Shown in pieces: positions 1 to 9,717 of a stretch of DNA of 64,000 bases; position 1 is the stretch's first letter, and each line of letters begins with the position of its first letter. The DNA lies in NCBI RefSeq assembly GCF_021462285.1, contig NZ_CP082787.1, positions 620,001 through 684,000 of the forward strand, given 5' to 3'. The position numbers and the translations under genes were made by a program. Below the pieces are notes generated by a model, which saw nothing but the letters and a program-made list of their open reading frames with translations, was not told the origin of the DNA and made no database searches. This stretch comes from Serratia entomophila. Its GTDB lineage: Bacteria; Pseudomonadota; Gammaproteobacteria; Enterobacterales; Enterobacteriaceae.

Positions 1-133
1 GCTGCAGCGAAACGCCGCTGGCGACGTCGACGGATTCAATGCGGCATTGGCCTGCGCCAAAGGCGTCGTCGAAGGCCAATTGAATAGCCTTGATCTTTGC
101 CGGGTTGGTAGTTGCAGCGACAACATGGTACAT
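1..133 (-). CDS. yjjX: YjjX, inosine/xanthosine triphosphatase (5' part only)
   Basis: The reverse strand opens with [18 protein letters not shown] from an ATG at 133 and stays open to the window edge, giving the first 44 residues; the rest lies outside. The TTNPAKIKA segment is the nucleotide-binding start of the YjjX/ITPase-like fold. The family hydrolyses non-canonical purine triphosphates (ITP, XTP), cleaning the nucleotide pool under oxidative stress. It is divergent from gpmB, as in E. coli. The call rests on the N-terminus and on synteny. Confidence 0.85.
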   Translation of the reverse strand, partial: MYHVVAATTNPAKIKAIQLAFDDAFGAGQCRIESVDVASGVSLQ

Positions 134-234
134 AACGGGTTCAACATCCTTCTATCCGATACGCCGGGCGATTGCGCAAGCGGCCGCCGGGCGGAGATAA
201 ACTCAAGTTTCACGCAGTATAACGGAAAACAAAA

Positions 235-882
235 ATGTTACAGGTATACCTCGTTCGCCATGGCGAAACGGAGTGGAATGCGGCTCGCCGCATCCAGGGC
301 CAGTCTGACAGCGCGTTAACCGCTATGGGTGAACACCAGGCCCATCTGGTTGCCCGGCGCGTCAGCAAAGAGGGCATCACGCACGTTATCACCAGCGATC
401 TGGGGCGCACCCGCCGCACCGCGCAAATCATCGCAGACGCCTGCGGCTGCGAAGTGATTAACGATCCGCGTTTGCGTGAATTGCATATGGGGGTGCTGGA
501 GGAGCGCCTGATCGACAGCCTGACGCCGCAGGAAGAACAGTGGCGCAAGCAGATGGTCGATGGTACTCCTGACGGCCGCATCCCTCAAGGCGAATCCATG
601 GTCGAGCTGGGCGAACGGATGCGCGCTGCGCTGGAAAGCTGCCTGATGTTGCCGGAAGGCAGCAAACCGCTGATCGTCAGCCATGGTATCGCGTTGGGTT
701 GCCTGATCGGCACGGTGTTGGGGTTGCCGGCTTACGCGGAGCGCCGCCTGCGTTTGCGCAACTGTTCGCTGTCGCGCGTCGATCACCAGCAAAGCCCGTG
801 GCTGGCTTCCGGCTGGATCGTTGAAACCGCGGGCGATGTCACGCACCTGGACATGCCCGCGTTGGACGAACTGCAGCGTTAA
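235..882 (+). CDS. gpmB: GpmB/YtjC, histidine-phosphatase-family phosphoglycerate mutase-like phosphatase
   Basis: The 215-residue product begins MLQVYLVRHGETEWN. R8-H9-G10 is the phosphohistidine motif of the histidine phosphatase superfamily, and the second histidine lies in IVSHGIALG near residue 150. The length equals that of E. coli GpmB (YtjC). The family is named for cofactor-dependent phosphoglycerate mutase, but this branch is mainly a phosphatase and its physiological substrate is uncertain. The gene is convergent with rob: the two stop codons interlock at 879-882, leaving no room for a terminator. Confidence 0.92.
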   Translation: MLQVYLVRHGETEWNAARRIQGQSDSALTAMGEHQAHLVARRVSKEGITHVITSDLGRTRRTAQIIADACGCEVINDPRLRELHMGVLEERLIDSLTPQEEQWRKQMVDGTPDGRIPQGESMVELGERMRAALESCLMLPEGSKPLIVSHGIALGCLIGTVLGLPAYAERRLRLRNCSLSRVDHQQSPWLASGWIVETAGDVTHLDMPALDELQR

Positions 883-1748
883 CGACGAATCGGGATCAGA
901 TAGTCGCAGTTGATCTCGGTTGGCGGCTGGGGTGGCCGCCGGTCACCCTTCGGATAAAAGCGCTCGATGTCGTGCCCCTTGCGGCGCGTCAGCTTGAGCG
1001 TCGGCAGGCAGGTGCCATAGACCATCAGGATAAACTCCTGCAGGCCGGACGTCGGCCCCTCGTAGCTGAACATGGCATACTCGCCGCCCTGCAGCACCAG
1101 CGGTTGACCTTCCTGCACTTTCTCCGGCACGTGATGCGGCTCCAGCGCCGTGGTGTACAGCACTTCCTGCTCATCGTCCTTTTCGGGGCTCGGATGTGAA
1201 TGGTGCAGCCCGTAAAGCACCGGCGGCAGCGTTTCGGCCTCGCCCAGGTACTGGCGCCAGAACTGCGAACGCAGCTCGGTGCGGAATGTGGAGATCTGTT
1301 CCAGCGTACAGGAGTAGCTTTGCGTCAGGCCGATCAGATGCTGCTCCGGCAAGGTGACGAATTCCGGCTGCGGCAGGGTAAAGGCCCCCAGACGGATGGG
1401 CGGGCAGATACCGAATGAATTCCAGTCTTCGGCGCGGCGATACAGCGCCGGCGTTTGCGCAAACTGTTTCTTGAATGCGCGTGTGAAGGTCTGCTGCGAG
1501 TCGAAGCGGTACTGCAGGGCGATATCCAGAATGGGCCGGCTGGTGAGGCGCAGCGCCACGGCAGCCTTGGACAGCCTTCTGGCCCGGATGTAAGCGCCGA
1601 TGGCGTTACCGGTAATATCTTTGAACATCCGTTGCAGATGCCATTTGGAGTAGCCCGCTTTCGCCGCTACGTTATCCAGCGACAAAGGTTGGTCCAAATG
1701 GCTTTCCAGCCAGCTAAGCAGATCACGAATGATACCGGCTTGATCCAT
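879..1748 (-). CDS. rob: Rob, AraC/XylS-family transcription regulator
   Basis: The 289-residue protein has an N-terminal pair of AraC helix-turn-helix motifs (about residues 8-108, with GYSKWHLQRMFK as the first recognition region). A GyrI-like ligand-binding domain (about 120-289) follows. Rob shares the mar/sox/rob regulon and activates efflux and stress genes when bile salts, fatty acids or dipyridyl bind its C-terminal domain. The length matches E. coli Rob (289). It lies convergent with gpmB and divergent from creA. Confidence 0.95.
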   Translation of the reverse strand: MDQAGIIRDLLSWLESHLDQPLSLDNVAAKAGYSKWHLQRMFKDITGNAIGAYIRARRLSKAAVALRLTSRPILDIALQYRFDSQQTFTRAFKKQFAQTPALYRRAEDWNSFGICPPIRLGAFTLPQPEFVTLPEQHLIGLTQSYSCTLEQISTFRTELRSQFWRQYLGEAETLPPVLYGLHHSHPSPEKDDEQEVLYTTALEPHHVPEKVQEGQPLVLQGGEYAMFSYEGPTSGLQEFILMVYGTCLPTLKLTRRKGHDIERFYPKGDRRPPQPPTEINCDYLIPIRR

Positions 1749-2094
1749 AGATCTTCCTCGTAGAGCTTTAGGGTAGGAACCCGAACTGTTGATTCATCAC
1801 GCTGGTGCTTGCGCTATCAGACCGATCCATGAGCCATTATGCGTTGCACTCTTTGCCTCTTACTACGCGCGTTGCGCTAGAGTTGGATTGGGGCACACCT
1901 GGGTGGGCGCAAAGAAAATAACGACGCCGCATAATAGCAATTTTTTTCCTCCGCGACTCTCAAAGATTTTTTCTACGCGTTGTGCTAAAACGGGCGGTGC
2001 GGACCAGAAAAATACCGATTCTGTGAGCTAAAACATAAATAATTTTGATCGCCGAGGCTGTTTTTGCAGGCCGGTTTTTGTTGGAGTTAAGTAA
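1749..2094. other. Divergent rob-creA intergenic region (346 bp)
   Basis: This stretch must hold the promoters of rob (leftward) and creA (rightward). It contains A/T-rich blocks near 1910-1950 and 2030-2050. I could not fix a convincing -35/-10 pair or a mar/rob box by eye. The short open frame across 1789-2031 has no ribosome site or family resemblance. Confidence 0.4.
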
Positions 2095-2574
2095 ATGAAA
2101 AAAGGATGGATATTTTTGTTTGGTTTAGTTTGCGCAACGGTAAACAGCGCGCAGGCGGAACAGGTAGGGTCCGTTGATACTGTGTTTAAACTCTTTGGCC
2201 CGGACCACAAAATCGTGGTGGAAGCCTTCGACGATCCGGACGTTAAAAATGTAACTTGTTATATCAGCCGCGCCAAAACCGGCGGCATCAAAGGCGGGTT
2301 GGGATTGGCGGAGGATACCGCCGATGCGGCCATTTCCTGCCAGCAGGTAGGGCCGATCGCGCTGAGCGACAAGATCAAGACCGGCAAGGCGGAGGGCACG
2401 GTGGTGTTCCAAAAGCGCACATCGCTGGTATTCAAGAAGCTGCAGGTCGTGCGTTTTTATGATGCCAAACGCAATGCGCTGGTGTATCTGAGCTACTCCG
2501 ATCGGGTGGTCGACGGTTCACCGAAGAACGCCCTGAGCGCGGTGCCGATCATCCCCTGGGGTGAAGCCAAATAA
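2095..2574 (+). CDS. creA: CreA, periplasmic protein of unknown function
   Basis: The 159-residue product starts with a signal peptide ([21 protein letters not shown], probable cleavage after AQA). The mature CreA domain contains two cysteines (in VTCYISR and AISCQQVG) that could form a disulfide. In E. coli creA heads creABCD, but here arcA follows directly and creBCD are absent from this locus. A GGAG ribosome site precedes the ATG. The biochemical function of CreA is not known. Confidence 0.9.
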   Translation: MKKGWIFLFGLVCATVNSAQAEQVGSVDTVFKLFGPDHKIVVEAFDDPDVKNVTCYISRAKTGGIKGGLGLAEDTADAAISCQQVGPIALSDKIKTGKAEGTVVFQKRTSLVFKKLQVVRFYDAKRNALVYLSYSDRVVDGSPKNALSAVPIIPWGEAK

Positions 2575-2611
2575 AAAAACGGGGTTCAGCATGCTGAACC
2601 CCGTTCGTTTT
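2574..2611 (-). terminator. arcA terminator, also shared with creA
   Basis: A perfect inverted repeat, ACGGGGTTCAGC (2579-2590) with GCTGAACCCCGT (2593-2604), lies between the convergent genes. On the arcA strand it is followed by seven U (AAAAAAA at 2573-2579 on the given strand), so it is a strong arcA terminator. On the creA strand only a weak T-rich tail follows. Confidence 0.8.
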
Positions 2612-2623
2612 GCAACGGGAAAA

Positions 2624-3340
2624 TTACTCTTCCAGATCGCCGCAGAAGCGGTAGCCTTCGCCGTGAATGGTGGCGATGATTTCCGGCGTGTCCGGCGTCG
2701 ATTCGAAATGCTTGCGAATGCGGCGGATGGTCACGTCAACGGTGCGGTCATGCGGCTTCAGCTCGCGCCCGGTCATTTTCTTCAGCAGTTCGCCGCGGGA
2801 CTGGATCTTGCCCGGGTTTTCGCAGAAGTGCAGCATGGCGCGGAATTCACTGCGCGGCAGCTTGTACTGTTCACCGGTCGGGCTAACCAGCGAGCGGCTG
2901 TTGATGTCCAGCTCCCAGCCGTTGAACTTGTAGCTCTCAACCAGGCGGCGCTCTTCGCCGACGCTGCCCAGGTTCATGGTGCGCGACAGCAGGTTGCGGG
3001 CGCGAATGGTCAATTCACGCGGATTGAACGGTTTGGTGATGTAATCGTCGGCGCCGATTTCCAGGCCGAGGATCTTATCGACTTCGTTATCGCGGCCGGT
3101 CAGGAACATCAGCGCGACGCTGGCCTGCTCGCGCAATTCGCGCGCCAGCAGCAGGCCGTTTTTGCCTGGCAGATTGATGTCCATGATGACCAAATTGATA
3201 TCATTTTCAGACAGGATATTGTGCATCTCTGCACCATCATTGGCTTCATGAACAATGTAGCCTTCCGCCTCGAAAATGCTCTTCAGGGTGTTACGAGTGA
3301 CTAACTCGTCTTCGACAATCAGAATGTGCGGGGTCTGCAT
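2624..3340 (-). CDS. arcA: ArcA, response regulator of the ArcBA anoxic redox system
   Basis: The 238-residue protein has an N-terminal receiver domain (acidic E10/D11, phosphoacceptor D54 in [10 protein letters not shown] in TKPFNPREL). The C-terminal OmpR/PhoB winged helix (about 135-235) contains [16 protein letters not shown]. Phosphorylated by ArcB under low oxygen, ArcA represses aerobic respiratory and TCA genes. Length and sequence are nearly those of E. coli ArcA. The long upstream region (3341-3968) suggests complex control, and an FNR-like site lies there. Confidence 0.97.
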   Translation of the reverse strand: MQTPHILIVEDELVTRNTLKSIFEAEGYIVHEANDGAEMHNILSENDINLVIMDINLPGKNGLLLARELREQASVALMFLTGRDNEVDKILGLEIGADDYITKPFNPRELTIRARNLLSRTMNLGSVGEERRLVESYKFNGWELDINSRSLVSPTGEQYKLPRSEFRAMLHFCENPGKIQSRGELLKKMTGRELKPHDRTVDVTIRRIRKHFESTPDTPEIIATIHGEGYRFCGDLEE

Positions 3341-3441
3341 ATTTGCTACCTAAAATTGCCAACAAAATAGAAAATAGGAAGTACAGAAGTCTTTGTTTTC
3401 TCAGAGGAGGGCAGAGTTCGCGCCGCGTTCCCTCTTACCAA

Positions 3442-3504
3442 ATGACTAAAGTACGTAAACTCGTTCTTGATGCGCTTTCCATCTCATGTCAACAAGATCG
3501 CTAG
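3442..3504 (+). CDS. yjjY: YjjY-like 20-codon leader ORF
   Basis: An ATG at 3442 opens a 20-codon frame, MTKVRKLVLDALSISCQQDR, ending in TAG. The first 14 residues closely resemble the start of E. coli YjjY (about 46 aa, as I recall it), which sits at the same place: divergent from arcA and upstream of lasT/yjtD. The C-terminal part of E. coli YjjY is not conserved here, so the frame is either truncated or only the N-terminus matters. No strong ribosome site is visible. A role as a regulatory leader is inference. Confidence 0.5.
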   Translation: MTKVRKLVLDALSISCQQDR

Positions 3505-3623
3505 CTTGGTGGGGATGCTACTCCCTACAACCCCAAAGGTGCCAAAACGGCGCATATCCTAACCCTATTAACAGCAATATAACAGCGCGTGCCGAATTCA
3601 TCACCCAACAAAACTACGGTTTG

Positions 3624-3637
3624 TTGACATATATCAA
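3624..3637. promoter_or_regulatory. FNR-like binding site in the arcA upstream region
   Basis: TTGACATATATCAA differs by one base from the FNR consensus TTGAT-N4-ATCAA. It lies about 285 bp upstream of the arcA start and downstream of the YjjY-like leader. E. coli arcA is known to respond to FNR. The assignment here is by consensus match only, and the distance to any arcA promoter is not established. Confidence 0.4.
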
Positions 3638-3968
3638 ATTCAATTGTAGCACGTTAACAGATTTGTGAAAAACACTTACAGATATGCCAGCTTAAGTCAC
3701 AGAAGCTTAAATTCTGTGAACGATTCAGCATCGCCGGGCCCGATAGGGTACAATTAACCGCTTATTGCTTGGTACGCTTTTTTAACATGTTGATTAATAA
3801 AGACAGTAAAACATAAGCGATAATAATGTCCATTACGTAAGGTTTATTCGGCCAATAACCTGTTTAATGTTGTTTGTAGCAATTAAGGCTTTCTTTGTTG
3901 CGCAATTGTAAATATAAGCGGGCTGTGCTGAACAGTCAAAACCGCGATCCCTTTTCCGTGGAGTATTG

Positions 3969-4655
3969 ATGCAGCTTCATATTGTTTTAGTCGCGCCGGC
4001 CCGGCCGGAAAACGTCGGCGCCGCAGCGCGGGCGATGAAAACCATGGGCTTTACTTCGCTGCGCATCGTCGACAGCGAAGCGCACCTGCAGCCGGCGGCG
4101 CGATGGGTGGCGCACGGCGCCGGAGAGATCCTCGACGGCGTGCAAACCTTCGCCACGTTGGCGCAGGCGCTGGCGGATGTCGATTTCACCGTCGCCACCA
4201 CCGCCCGCAGCCGCGCGCGCTTTCACTATTACTGCACGCCGCCGCAGCTGCTGGAGCAACTGACCGAACGGCGGCAGTGGGTGGGCCAGGCGGCTCTGGT
4301 GTTCGGCCGCGAAGACTCCGGCCTGAGCAACGAAGAGCTGGAGCTGGCGGATTTGCTCACCGGCGTGCCGATGCAGGCGGACTACCCTTCGCTGAACCTC
4401 GGCCAGGCGGTGATGGTGTATTGCTACCAGCTGGCGCAGTTGATGAACGTCAGCGCGCCGCAGGAACCCGTGGCCAATGCCGGCCAGCTCAATGCGCTGC
4501 GTCAACGCGCCGAGGGATTGCTGAGCGCGTTGGGGGTGAGCGACGATCAAAAATTGCGCGATTGGCTGCACCAGCGGCTTGGCGCGCTGCAGCAACGGGA
4601 TACGGCCATGCTGCACACTTTATTGCACGACATCGAAAAAAAACTCACCAAGTGA
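3969..4655 (+). CDS. lasT: LasT/YjtD, TrmJ-like SPOUT RNA methyltransferase
   Basis: The 228-residue protein shows SPOUT/SpoU motif 1 (VAPARPENVGAAARAMKTMG, near residue 8) and motif 3 (SLNLGQAVMVYCYQLAQLM, near 140), so it should bind SAM through a trefoil knot. It resembles TrmJ, which makes 2'-O-methyl at tRNA position 32, but the substrate of the LasT branch is not settled. The ATG at 3969 was chosen over the in-frame TTG at 3966 because GTGGAG lies at a suitable distance and the length then equals that of E. coli YjtD. Confidence 0.9.
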   Translation: MQLHIVLVAPARPENVGAAARAMKTMGFTSLRIVDSEAHLQPAARWVAHGAGEILDGVQTFATLAQALADVDFTVATTARSRARFHYYCTPPQLLEQLTERRQWVGQAALVFGREDSGLSNEELELADLLTGVPMQADYPSLNLGQAVMVYCYQLAQLMNVSAPQEPVANAGQLNALRQRAEGLLSALGVSDDQKLRDWLHQRLGALQQRDTAMLHTLLHDIEKKLTK

Positions 4656-4667
4656 TCCCCACATGCC

Positions 4668-4720
4668 CCGGCGGTTATGTAGTGTGATTCACTGCAAAAC
4701 CGCCGGCAGGCCGTTTTTTT
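4668..4720 (+). terminator. Possible lasT terminator / long hairpin
   Basis: CCGGCGGTT (4668-4676) pairs with AACCGCCGG (4698-4706), enclosing a smaller GTAGTG/CACTGC stem. A run of seven T (4714-4720) follows after CAGGCCG. The gap between stem and T-run is longer than usual, so the terminator function is only probable. Confidence 0.5.
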
Positions 4721-4867
4721 GTTCTGACATTTCGCTTTTCCGCTGTTGCATTGCCCAATTGCGCCGCTGGACAGGAAATAAGCAAAAAAAAGAAATAATT
4801 TGACTTGGGATAGCGATTGCTTTAACCAATAGAGGGGACAGAGTATTTAATGAGACAGACAGACGCC

Positions 4868-4936
4868 ATGCGACACATCAGCCTGAACACAACAATTATT
4901 ACCACCACCGATACCACAGGTAACGGGGCGGGCTGA
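4868..4936 (+). CDS. thrL: ThrL, thr operon leader peptide
   Basis: The 22-residue frame MRHISLNTTIITTTDTTGNG-AG has eight threonine and three isoleucine codons, the control codons of thr attenuation. It ends in the same TGNGAG tail as E. coli ThrL. A second in-frame ATG at 4850 would add six residues, with GAGGGG a little upstream. The attenuator follows directly. Ribosome stalling at Thr/Ile codons when charged tRNA is short should favour the antiterminator and expression of thrABC. Confidence 0.93.
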   Translation: MRHISLNTTIITTTDTTGNGAG

Positions 4937-4960
4937 CGCGTACAGGAAACACAGAAAAAA

Positions 4961-4991
4961 GCCCGCACCTAACCAGTGCGGGCTTTTTTTT
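4961..4991 (+). terminator. thr operon attenuator
   Basis: GCCCGCAC (4961-4968) pairs perfectly with GTGCGGGC (4976-4983) around a 7-nt loop and is followed by eight T (4984-4991). It lies 24 bases after the thrL stop and 26 before the thrA ATG, the classical position of the thr attenuator. Confidence 0.95.
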
Positions 4992-5017
4992 CGGCTTAAA
5001 TTCGGGAGAGATCATAA

Positions 5018-7477
5018 ATGCGAGTGCTGAAATTTGGCGGAACCTCGGTAGCGAATGCGGAACGTTTTCTGCGCGTTGCCGACATCATGGAAAGTAACGC
5101 CCGTCAGGGACAGGTGGCCACGGTATTGTCCGCGCCCGCTAAAATCACCAACCATCTGGTGGCGATGATTGAAAAAACGGTAGCGGGTCAGGATATTCTG
5201 CCGAATATGAGCGACGCCGAACGCATCTTTGCCGATCTGTTGAGCGGCCTGGCTCAGGCCCTGCCGGGCTTTGAACTCGAGCGCCTGAAAAGCCTGGTCG
5301 ATCAGGAATTCGCCCAGCTCAAGCAGGTGCTGCACGGGGTGGCGCTGTTGGGGCAATGCCCGGACAGCGTAAACGCCGCAATCATCTGCCGCGGCGAAAA
5401 GCTCTCCATCGCTATCATGGAGGGCGTGTTCCAGGCCAAGGGTTTCCCGGTAACGGTGATCAACCCGGTGGAGAAGTTGCTGGCGCAGGGCCATTACCTG
5501 GAGTCCACGGTGGATATCGCCGAGTCCACGCTGCGTATCGCCGCGGCGGCGATCCCGGCCGACCACATCGTGCTGATGGCCGGCTTTACCGCCGGCAACG
5601 ATAAAGGCGAACTGGTGGTGCTGGGGCGCAACGGCTCCGACTATTCCGCCGCGGTGCTGGCCGCCTGCCTGCGCGCCGACTGTTGCGAAATATGGACCGA
5701 CGTCGACGGCGTTTATACCTGCGACCCGCGTACCGTACCGGACGCCAGGTTGCTGAAATCGATGTCCTACCAGGAGGCGATGGAACTGTCCTATTTCGGC
5801 GCCAAAGTTCTTCATCCCCGCACCATCGCCCCCATCGCCCAGTTCCAAATCCCTTGCCTGATCAAAAACACCGCCAATCCGCAGGCCCCCGGCACGCTGA
5901 TCGGCGGGGAAAGCGTGGATGAAACCATGCCGGTGAAGGGCATCACCAACCTGAACAACATGGCGATGATCAACGTCTCCGGCCCAGGCATGAAGGGCAT
6001 GGTCGGCATGGCCGCCCGGGTGTTCGCCGTGATGTCGCGCGCCGGCATCTCGGTGGTGCTGATCACCCAGTCCTCTTCCGAATACAGCATCAGCTTCTGC
6101 GTGCCGCAAAATGAGCTGCTGCGCGCGCGCCGGGCGCTGGAAGACGAATTCTATCTGGAGCTGAAAGACGGCGTGCTGGAGCCGCTGGACGTGATGGAGA
6201 AGCTGGCCGTCATCTCGGTGGTCGGCGACGGCATGCGCACGCTGCGCGGCATCTCCGCCCGCTTCTTCTCTGCGCTGGCGCGCGCCAACATCAATATCGT
6301 CGCCATTGCCCAGGGCTCTTCCGAACGCTCCATTTCAGTGGTGGTCAGCAATGATTCCGCCACCACCGGCGTGCGCGTCAGCCACCAAATGCTGTTCAAC
6401 ACCGATCAGGTGATCGAGGTGTTCGTTATCGGCGTCGGCGGCGTCGGCGGCGCCTTGATCGAACAAATTTATCGCCAGCAACCCTGGCTGAAGCAGAAAC
6501 ATATCGACCTGCGGGTATGCGGCATCGCCAACTCGCGCGCCATGCTGACCAACGTGCACGGCATTGCGCTGGAAAGCTGGCGCGACGAGCTGGCGGGCGC
6601 GCAGGAGCCGTTCAACCTCGGCCGCCTGATCCGCCTGGTGAAGGAGTACCATCTGCTGAACCCGGTGATCGTCGACTGCACCTCCAGCCAGGCGGTGGCC
6701 GATCAGTATGCGGATTTCCTGGCCGACGGTTTCCACGTGGTGACGCCGAACAAGAAGGCCAACACCTCGTCGATGAACTATTATCAACAGCTGCGTACCG
6801 CAGCCGCCGGCTCGCGCCGTAAGTTCCTGTACGACACCAACGTCGGCGCCGGTTTGCCGGTGATCGAAAACCTGCAAAACCTGCTGAACGCCGGCGATGA
6901 GCTGACGCGTTTTTCCGGCATTCTGTCCGGTTCGCTGTCGTTTATCTTCGGCAAGCTGGACGAAGGCATGTCGCTGTCGGCGGCCACCCAACAGGCCAAG
7001 GCCAACGGCTATACCGAGCCGGATCCGCGTGACGATCTGTCCGGCATGGACGTCGCCCGCAAGCTGCTGATCCTGGCGCGCGAAGCCGGTTACAAGCTGG
7101 AGCTGAGCGATATCGAGGTTGAATCGGTGCTGCCGCCGTCGTTCGATTCTTCCGGCGACGTGGCAAGCTTTATGGCGCGCCTGCCCGAGCTGGACAAGGA
7201 GTTTGCCCGCAACGTGGCCAACGCCGCTGAACAGGGCAAGGTGCTGCGCTACGTCGGGGTGATTGAAGACGGGCGTTGCCAGGTGCGCATCGATGCGGTC
7301 GATGGCAACGATCCCTTGTATAAAGTGAAGAACGGCGAGAACGCACTGGCCTTCTACAGCCGTTATTATCAGCCGCTGCCGTTGGTGCTGCGCGGCTATG
7401 GCGCCGGTAACGATGTGACCGCGGCGGGCGTATTCGCCGATCTGCTGCGCACACTGTCATGGAAGTTGGGAGTTTAA
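5018..7477 (+). CDS. thrA: ThrA, bifunctional aspartokinase I / homoserine dehydrogenase I
   Basis: The 819-residue fusion performs the first and third steps of threonine synthesis. The N-terminal aspartate kinase (about 1-300) has [14 protein letters not shown] at residue 5 and a second conserved block, [14 protein letters not shown]. Paired ACT domains (about 315-460) bind threonine for feedback inhibition. The C-terminal homoserine dehydrogenase begins with the NAD(P)-binding GVGGVGG near 468. Length matches E. coli ThrA (820). GGGAGAG precedes the ATG. It is the first gene of thrABC, with a 1-base gap to thrB. Confidence 0.98.
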   Translation: MRVLKFGGTSVANAERFLRVADIMESNARQGQVATVLSAPAKITNHLVAMIEKTVAGQDILPNMSDAERIFADLLSGLAQALPGFELERLKSLVDQEFAQLKQVLHGVALLGQCPDSVNAAIICRGEKLSIAIMEGVFQAKGFPVTVINPVEKLLAQGHYLESTVDIAESTLRIAAAAIPADHIVLMAGFTAGNDKGELVVLGRNGSDYSAAVLAACLRADCCEIWTDVDGVYTCDPRTVPDARLLKSMSYQEAMELSYFGAKVLHPRTIAPIAQFQIPCLIKNTANPQAPGTLIGGESVDETMPVKGITNLNNMAMINVSGPGMKGMVGMAARVFAVMSRAGISVVLITQSSSEYSISFCVPQNELLRARRALEDEFYLELKDGVLEPLDVMEKLAVISVVGDGMRTLRGISARFFSALARANINIVAIAQGSSERSISVVVSNDSATTGVRVSHQMLFNTDQVIEVFVIGVGGVGGALIEQIYRQQPWLKQKHIDLRVCGIANSRAMLTNVHGIALESWRDELAGAQEPFNLGRLIRLVKEYHLLNPVIVDCTSSQAVADQYADFLADGFHVVTPNKKANTSSMNYYQQLRTAAAGSRRKFLYDTNVGAGLPVIENLQNLLNAGDELTRFSGILSGSLSFIFGKLDEGMSLSAATQQAKANGYTEPDPRDDLSGMDVARKLLILAREAGYKLELSDIEVESVLPPSFDSSGDVASFMARLPELDKEFARNVANAAEQGKVLRYVGVIEDGRCQVRIDAVDGNDPLYKVKNGENALAFYSRYYQPLPLVLRGYGAGNDVTAAGVFADLLRTLSWKLGV

Positions 7478-7478
7478 T

Positions 7479-8408
7479 ATGGTTAAGGTGTATGCACCGG
7501 CCTCGATTGGCAACGTCAGCGTCGGTTTTGACGTGCTGGGCGCGGCGGTTTCGCCGATCGACGGCACCCTGCTGGGCGACTGCGTCAGCGTTGAAGCCGC
7601 CGACGCGTTCAGCCTGCAGAACGCCGGCCGCTTCGTCAGCAAGCTGCCGGACGATCCGAAAGAAAACATTGTCTACCAGTGCTGGGAGCGCTTCTGCCAG
7701 GAGATTGGCCGCGAGATCCCGGTAGCGATGCGGCTGGAGAAAAACATGCCGATCGGTTCGGGGCTTGGCTCCAGCGCCTGCTCGGTGGTCGCCGGCCTGA
7801 TGGCGATGAACGAGTTCTGCGATCGGCCGCTGGACAAAATGACCCTGCTTGGCCTGATGGGCGAGCTGGAAGGGCGCATTTCCGGCAGCGTGCATTACGA
7901 CAACGTCGCCCCTTGCTACCTGGGCGGCCTGCAGCTGATGCTGGAAGAAGAAGGCTTCATCAGCCAGGAAGTGCCATGCTTTAACGACTGGCTGTGGGTG
8001 ATGGCCTACCCGGGCATCAAGGTCTCCACCGCCGAAGCGCGCGCAATCTTGCCCGCACAGTACCGTCGTCAGGACTGCATCAGCCATGGCCGTTATCTGG
8101 CGGGCTTTATCCACGCCTGCCACACCCGGCAACCGCAGCTGGCCGCCAAGCTGATGCAGGACGTGATCGCCGAACCGTACCGCACCCGCCTGCTGCCGGG
8201 CTTTGCCGAAGCGCGCAAGGCCGCGCAGAGCATCGGCGCGCTGGCTTGCGGTATCTCCGGCTCCGGCCCGACGCTGTTCGCCGTGTGCAACGACGGCGCC
8301 ACCGCGCAACGCATGGCCGACTGGCTGACGAATCACTATCTGCAAAACGACGAAGGTTTTGTTCATATTTGCCGTCTGGATACCGCAGGCGCACGACTAC
8401 TGGGATAA
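7479..8408 (+). CDS. thrB: ThrB, homoserine kinase
   Basis: The 309-residue GHMP-family kinase phosphorylates homoserine to O-phosphohomoserine. The ATP-binding glycine/serine loop reads [14 protein letters not shown] (about residues 90-103), and the C-terminal GHMP motif is [12 protein letters not shown]. It starts one base after the thrA stop and its own stop is three bases before thrC, indicating translational coupling. Length matches E. coli ThrB (310). Confidence 0.97.
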   Translation: MVKVYAPASIGNVSVGFDVLGAAVSPIDGTLLGDCVSVEAADAFSLQNAGRFVSKLPDDPKENIVYQCWERFCQEIGREIPVAMRLEKNMPIGSGLGSSACSVVAGLMAMNEFCDRPLDKMTLLGLMGELEGRISGSVHYDNVAPCYLGGLQLMLEEEGFISQEVPCFNDWLWVMAYPGIKVSTAEARAILPAQYRRQDCISHGRYLAGFIHACHTRQPQLAAKLMQDVIAEPYRTRLLPGFAEARKAAQSIGALACGISGSGPTLFAVCNDGATAQRMADWLTNHYLQNDEGFVHICRLDTAGARLLG

Positions 8409-8411
8409 CGC

Positions 8412-9701
8412 ATGAAACTGTACAACCTTAAGGATCACAACGAGCAGGTCAGCTTCGCGCAGGCGATCAAACAGGGCCTGGGCAAGCAGCAGGGGCTGTT
8501 TTTCCCGCTGGATCTGCCGGAGTTCGAACTGACTGAAATCGACCATCTGCTGGAGCAGGACTTTGTCACCCGCAGCAGCCGCATTCTGTCGGCGTTTATC
8601 GGCGACGAAGTGTCTGAAGAGGCGCTGCATAAGCGCGTGAAGGCCGCATTCGAGTTCCCGGCGCCGGTGGCGCAGGTGGAAGATGACGTAGCCTGCCTGG
8701 AGCTGTTCCACGGCCCGACGCTGGCGTTCAAGGACTTCGGCGGCCGTTTCATGGCGCAGATGTTGGCGGAAGTGGCCGGCGATCAGCCGGTGACCATCCT
8801 GACCGCCACTTCCGGCGACACCGGTGCCGCCGTGGCGCATGCCTTCTACGGCCTGAAGAACGTGCGCGTGGTCATTCTTTATCCGCAGGGCAAAATCAGC
8901 CCGCTGCAGGAAAAACTGTTCTGCACCCTGGGCGGCAATATCCACACCGTGGCGATCGACGGCGACTTCGATGCCTGCCAGGCGCTGGTGAAACAGGCGT
9001 TTGACGATGCGGAGCTGAAAGAGGCGCTGCACCTGAACTCGGCTAACTCGATCAACATCAGCCGCCTGCTGGCGCAGATTTGCTACTACTTCGAGGCGGT
9101 GGCGCAGCTGCCGCAGGAAGCGCGCAATCAGCTGGTGATTTCGGTGCCGAGCGGCAACTTCGGCGATCTGACCGCCGGCCTGCTGGCGAAATCGCTGGGC
9201 CTGCCGGTAAAACGCTTTATCGCCGCCACCAATGCCAACGACACCGTGCCGCGCTTTTTGACCAACGGCCAATGGCAGCCGCACGCCACCGTGGCGACGC
9301 TGTCCAACGCCATGGACGTCAGCCAGCCGAACAACTGGCCGCGAGTGGAAGAGCTGTTCCGCCGCAAAATCTGGCAGTTGAAAGAGCTGGGCCACGCGGC
9401 GGTGAGCGACGAAACCACCAAGGATACGATGCGCGAGCTGGCCGAACTGGGCTATGTTTCAGAACCGCATGCGGCGATTGCCTACCGCGCGTTGCGCGAT
9501 CAGCTGCAGGAAGGGGAGTTCGGCCTGTTCCTCGGCACCGCGCATCCGGCCAAGTTTAAAGAGAGCGTGGAAGCGATCCTCGGCCAGGAGCTGCCGCTGC
9601 CGAAGGCGCTGGCGCTGCGGGCCGATTTGCCGCTGCTGTCCCACAGCCTGCCGGCCGGCTTCGGCGAACTGCGCAAGTTCCTGATGGCGCTGCCTGCCTG
9701 A
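8412..9701 (+). CDS. thrC: ThrC, threonine synthase
   Basis: The 429-residue PLP enzyme converts O-phosphohomoserine to threonine. K107 in FHGPTLAFKDFGG is the Schiff-base lysine, at the same number as in E. coli ThrC. The phosphate-binding loop SVPSGNFGDLTAG lies near residue 243. It is the last gene of thrABC. Its native terminator, which began about 15 bases downstream, has been split by an IS element (9737-11151). Confidence 0.97.
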   Translation: MKLYNLKDHNEQVSFAQAIKQGLGKQQGLFFPLDLPEFELTEIDHLLEQDFVTRSSRILSAFIGDEVSEEALHKRVKAAFEFPAPVAQVEDDVACLELFHGPTLAFKDFGGRFMAQMLAEVAGDQPVTILTATSGDTGAAVAHAFYGLKNVRVVILYPQGKISPLQEKLFCTLGGNIHTVAIDGDFDACQALVKQAFDDAELKEALHLNSANSINISRLLAQICYYFEAVAQLPQEARNQLVISVPSGNFGDLTAGLLAKSLGLPVKRFIAATNANDTVPRFLTNGQWQPHATVATLSNAMDVSQPNNWPRVEELFRRKIWQLKELGHAAVSDETTKDTMRELAELGYVSEPHAAIAYRALRDQLQEGEFGLFLGTAHPAKFKESVEAILGQELPLPKALALRADLPLLSHSLPAGFGELRKFLMALPA

Positions 9702-9717
9702 ATCCCTGAGCCATAAT

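Noticed and set aside
1789..2031. An 80-codon frame between rob and creA
   Set aside because: No ribosome site, poor codon use and no recognisable similarity.
3486..3668. A 60-codon frame overlapping the YjjY-like leader in another frame
   Set aside because: Not conserved with YjjY and without a ribosome site; the 3442-3504 frame fits the known leader better.
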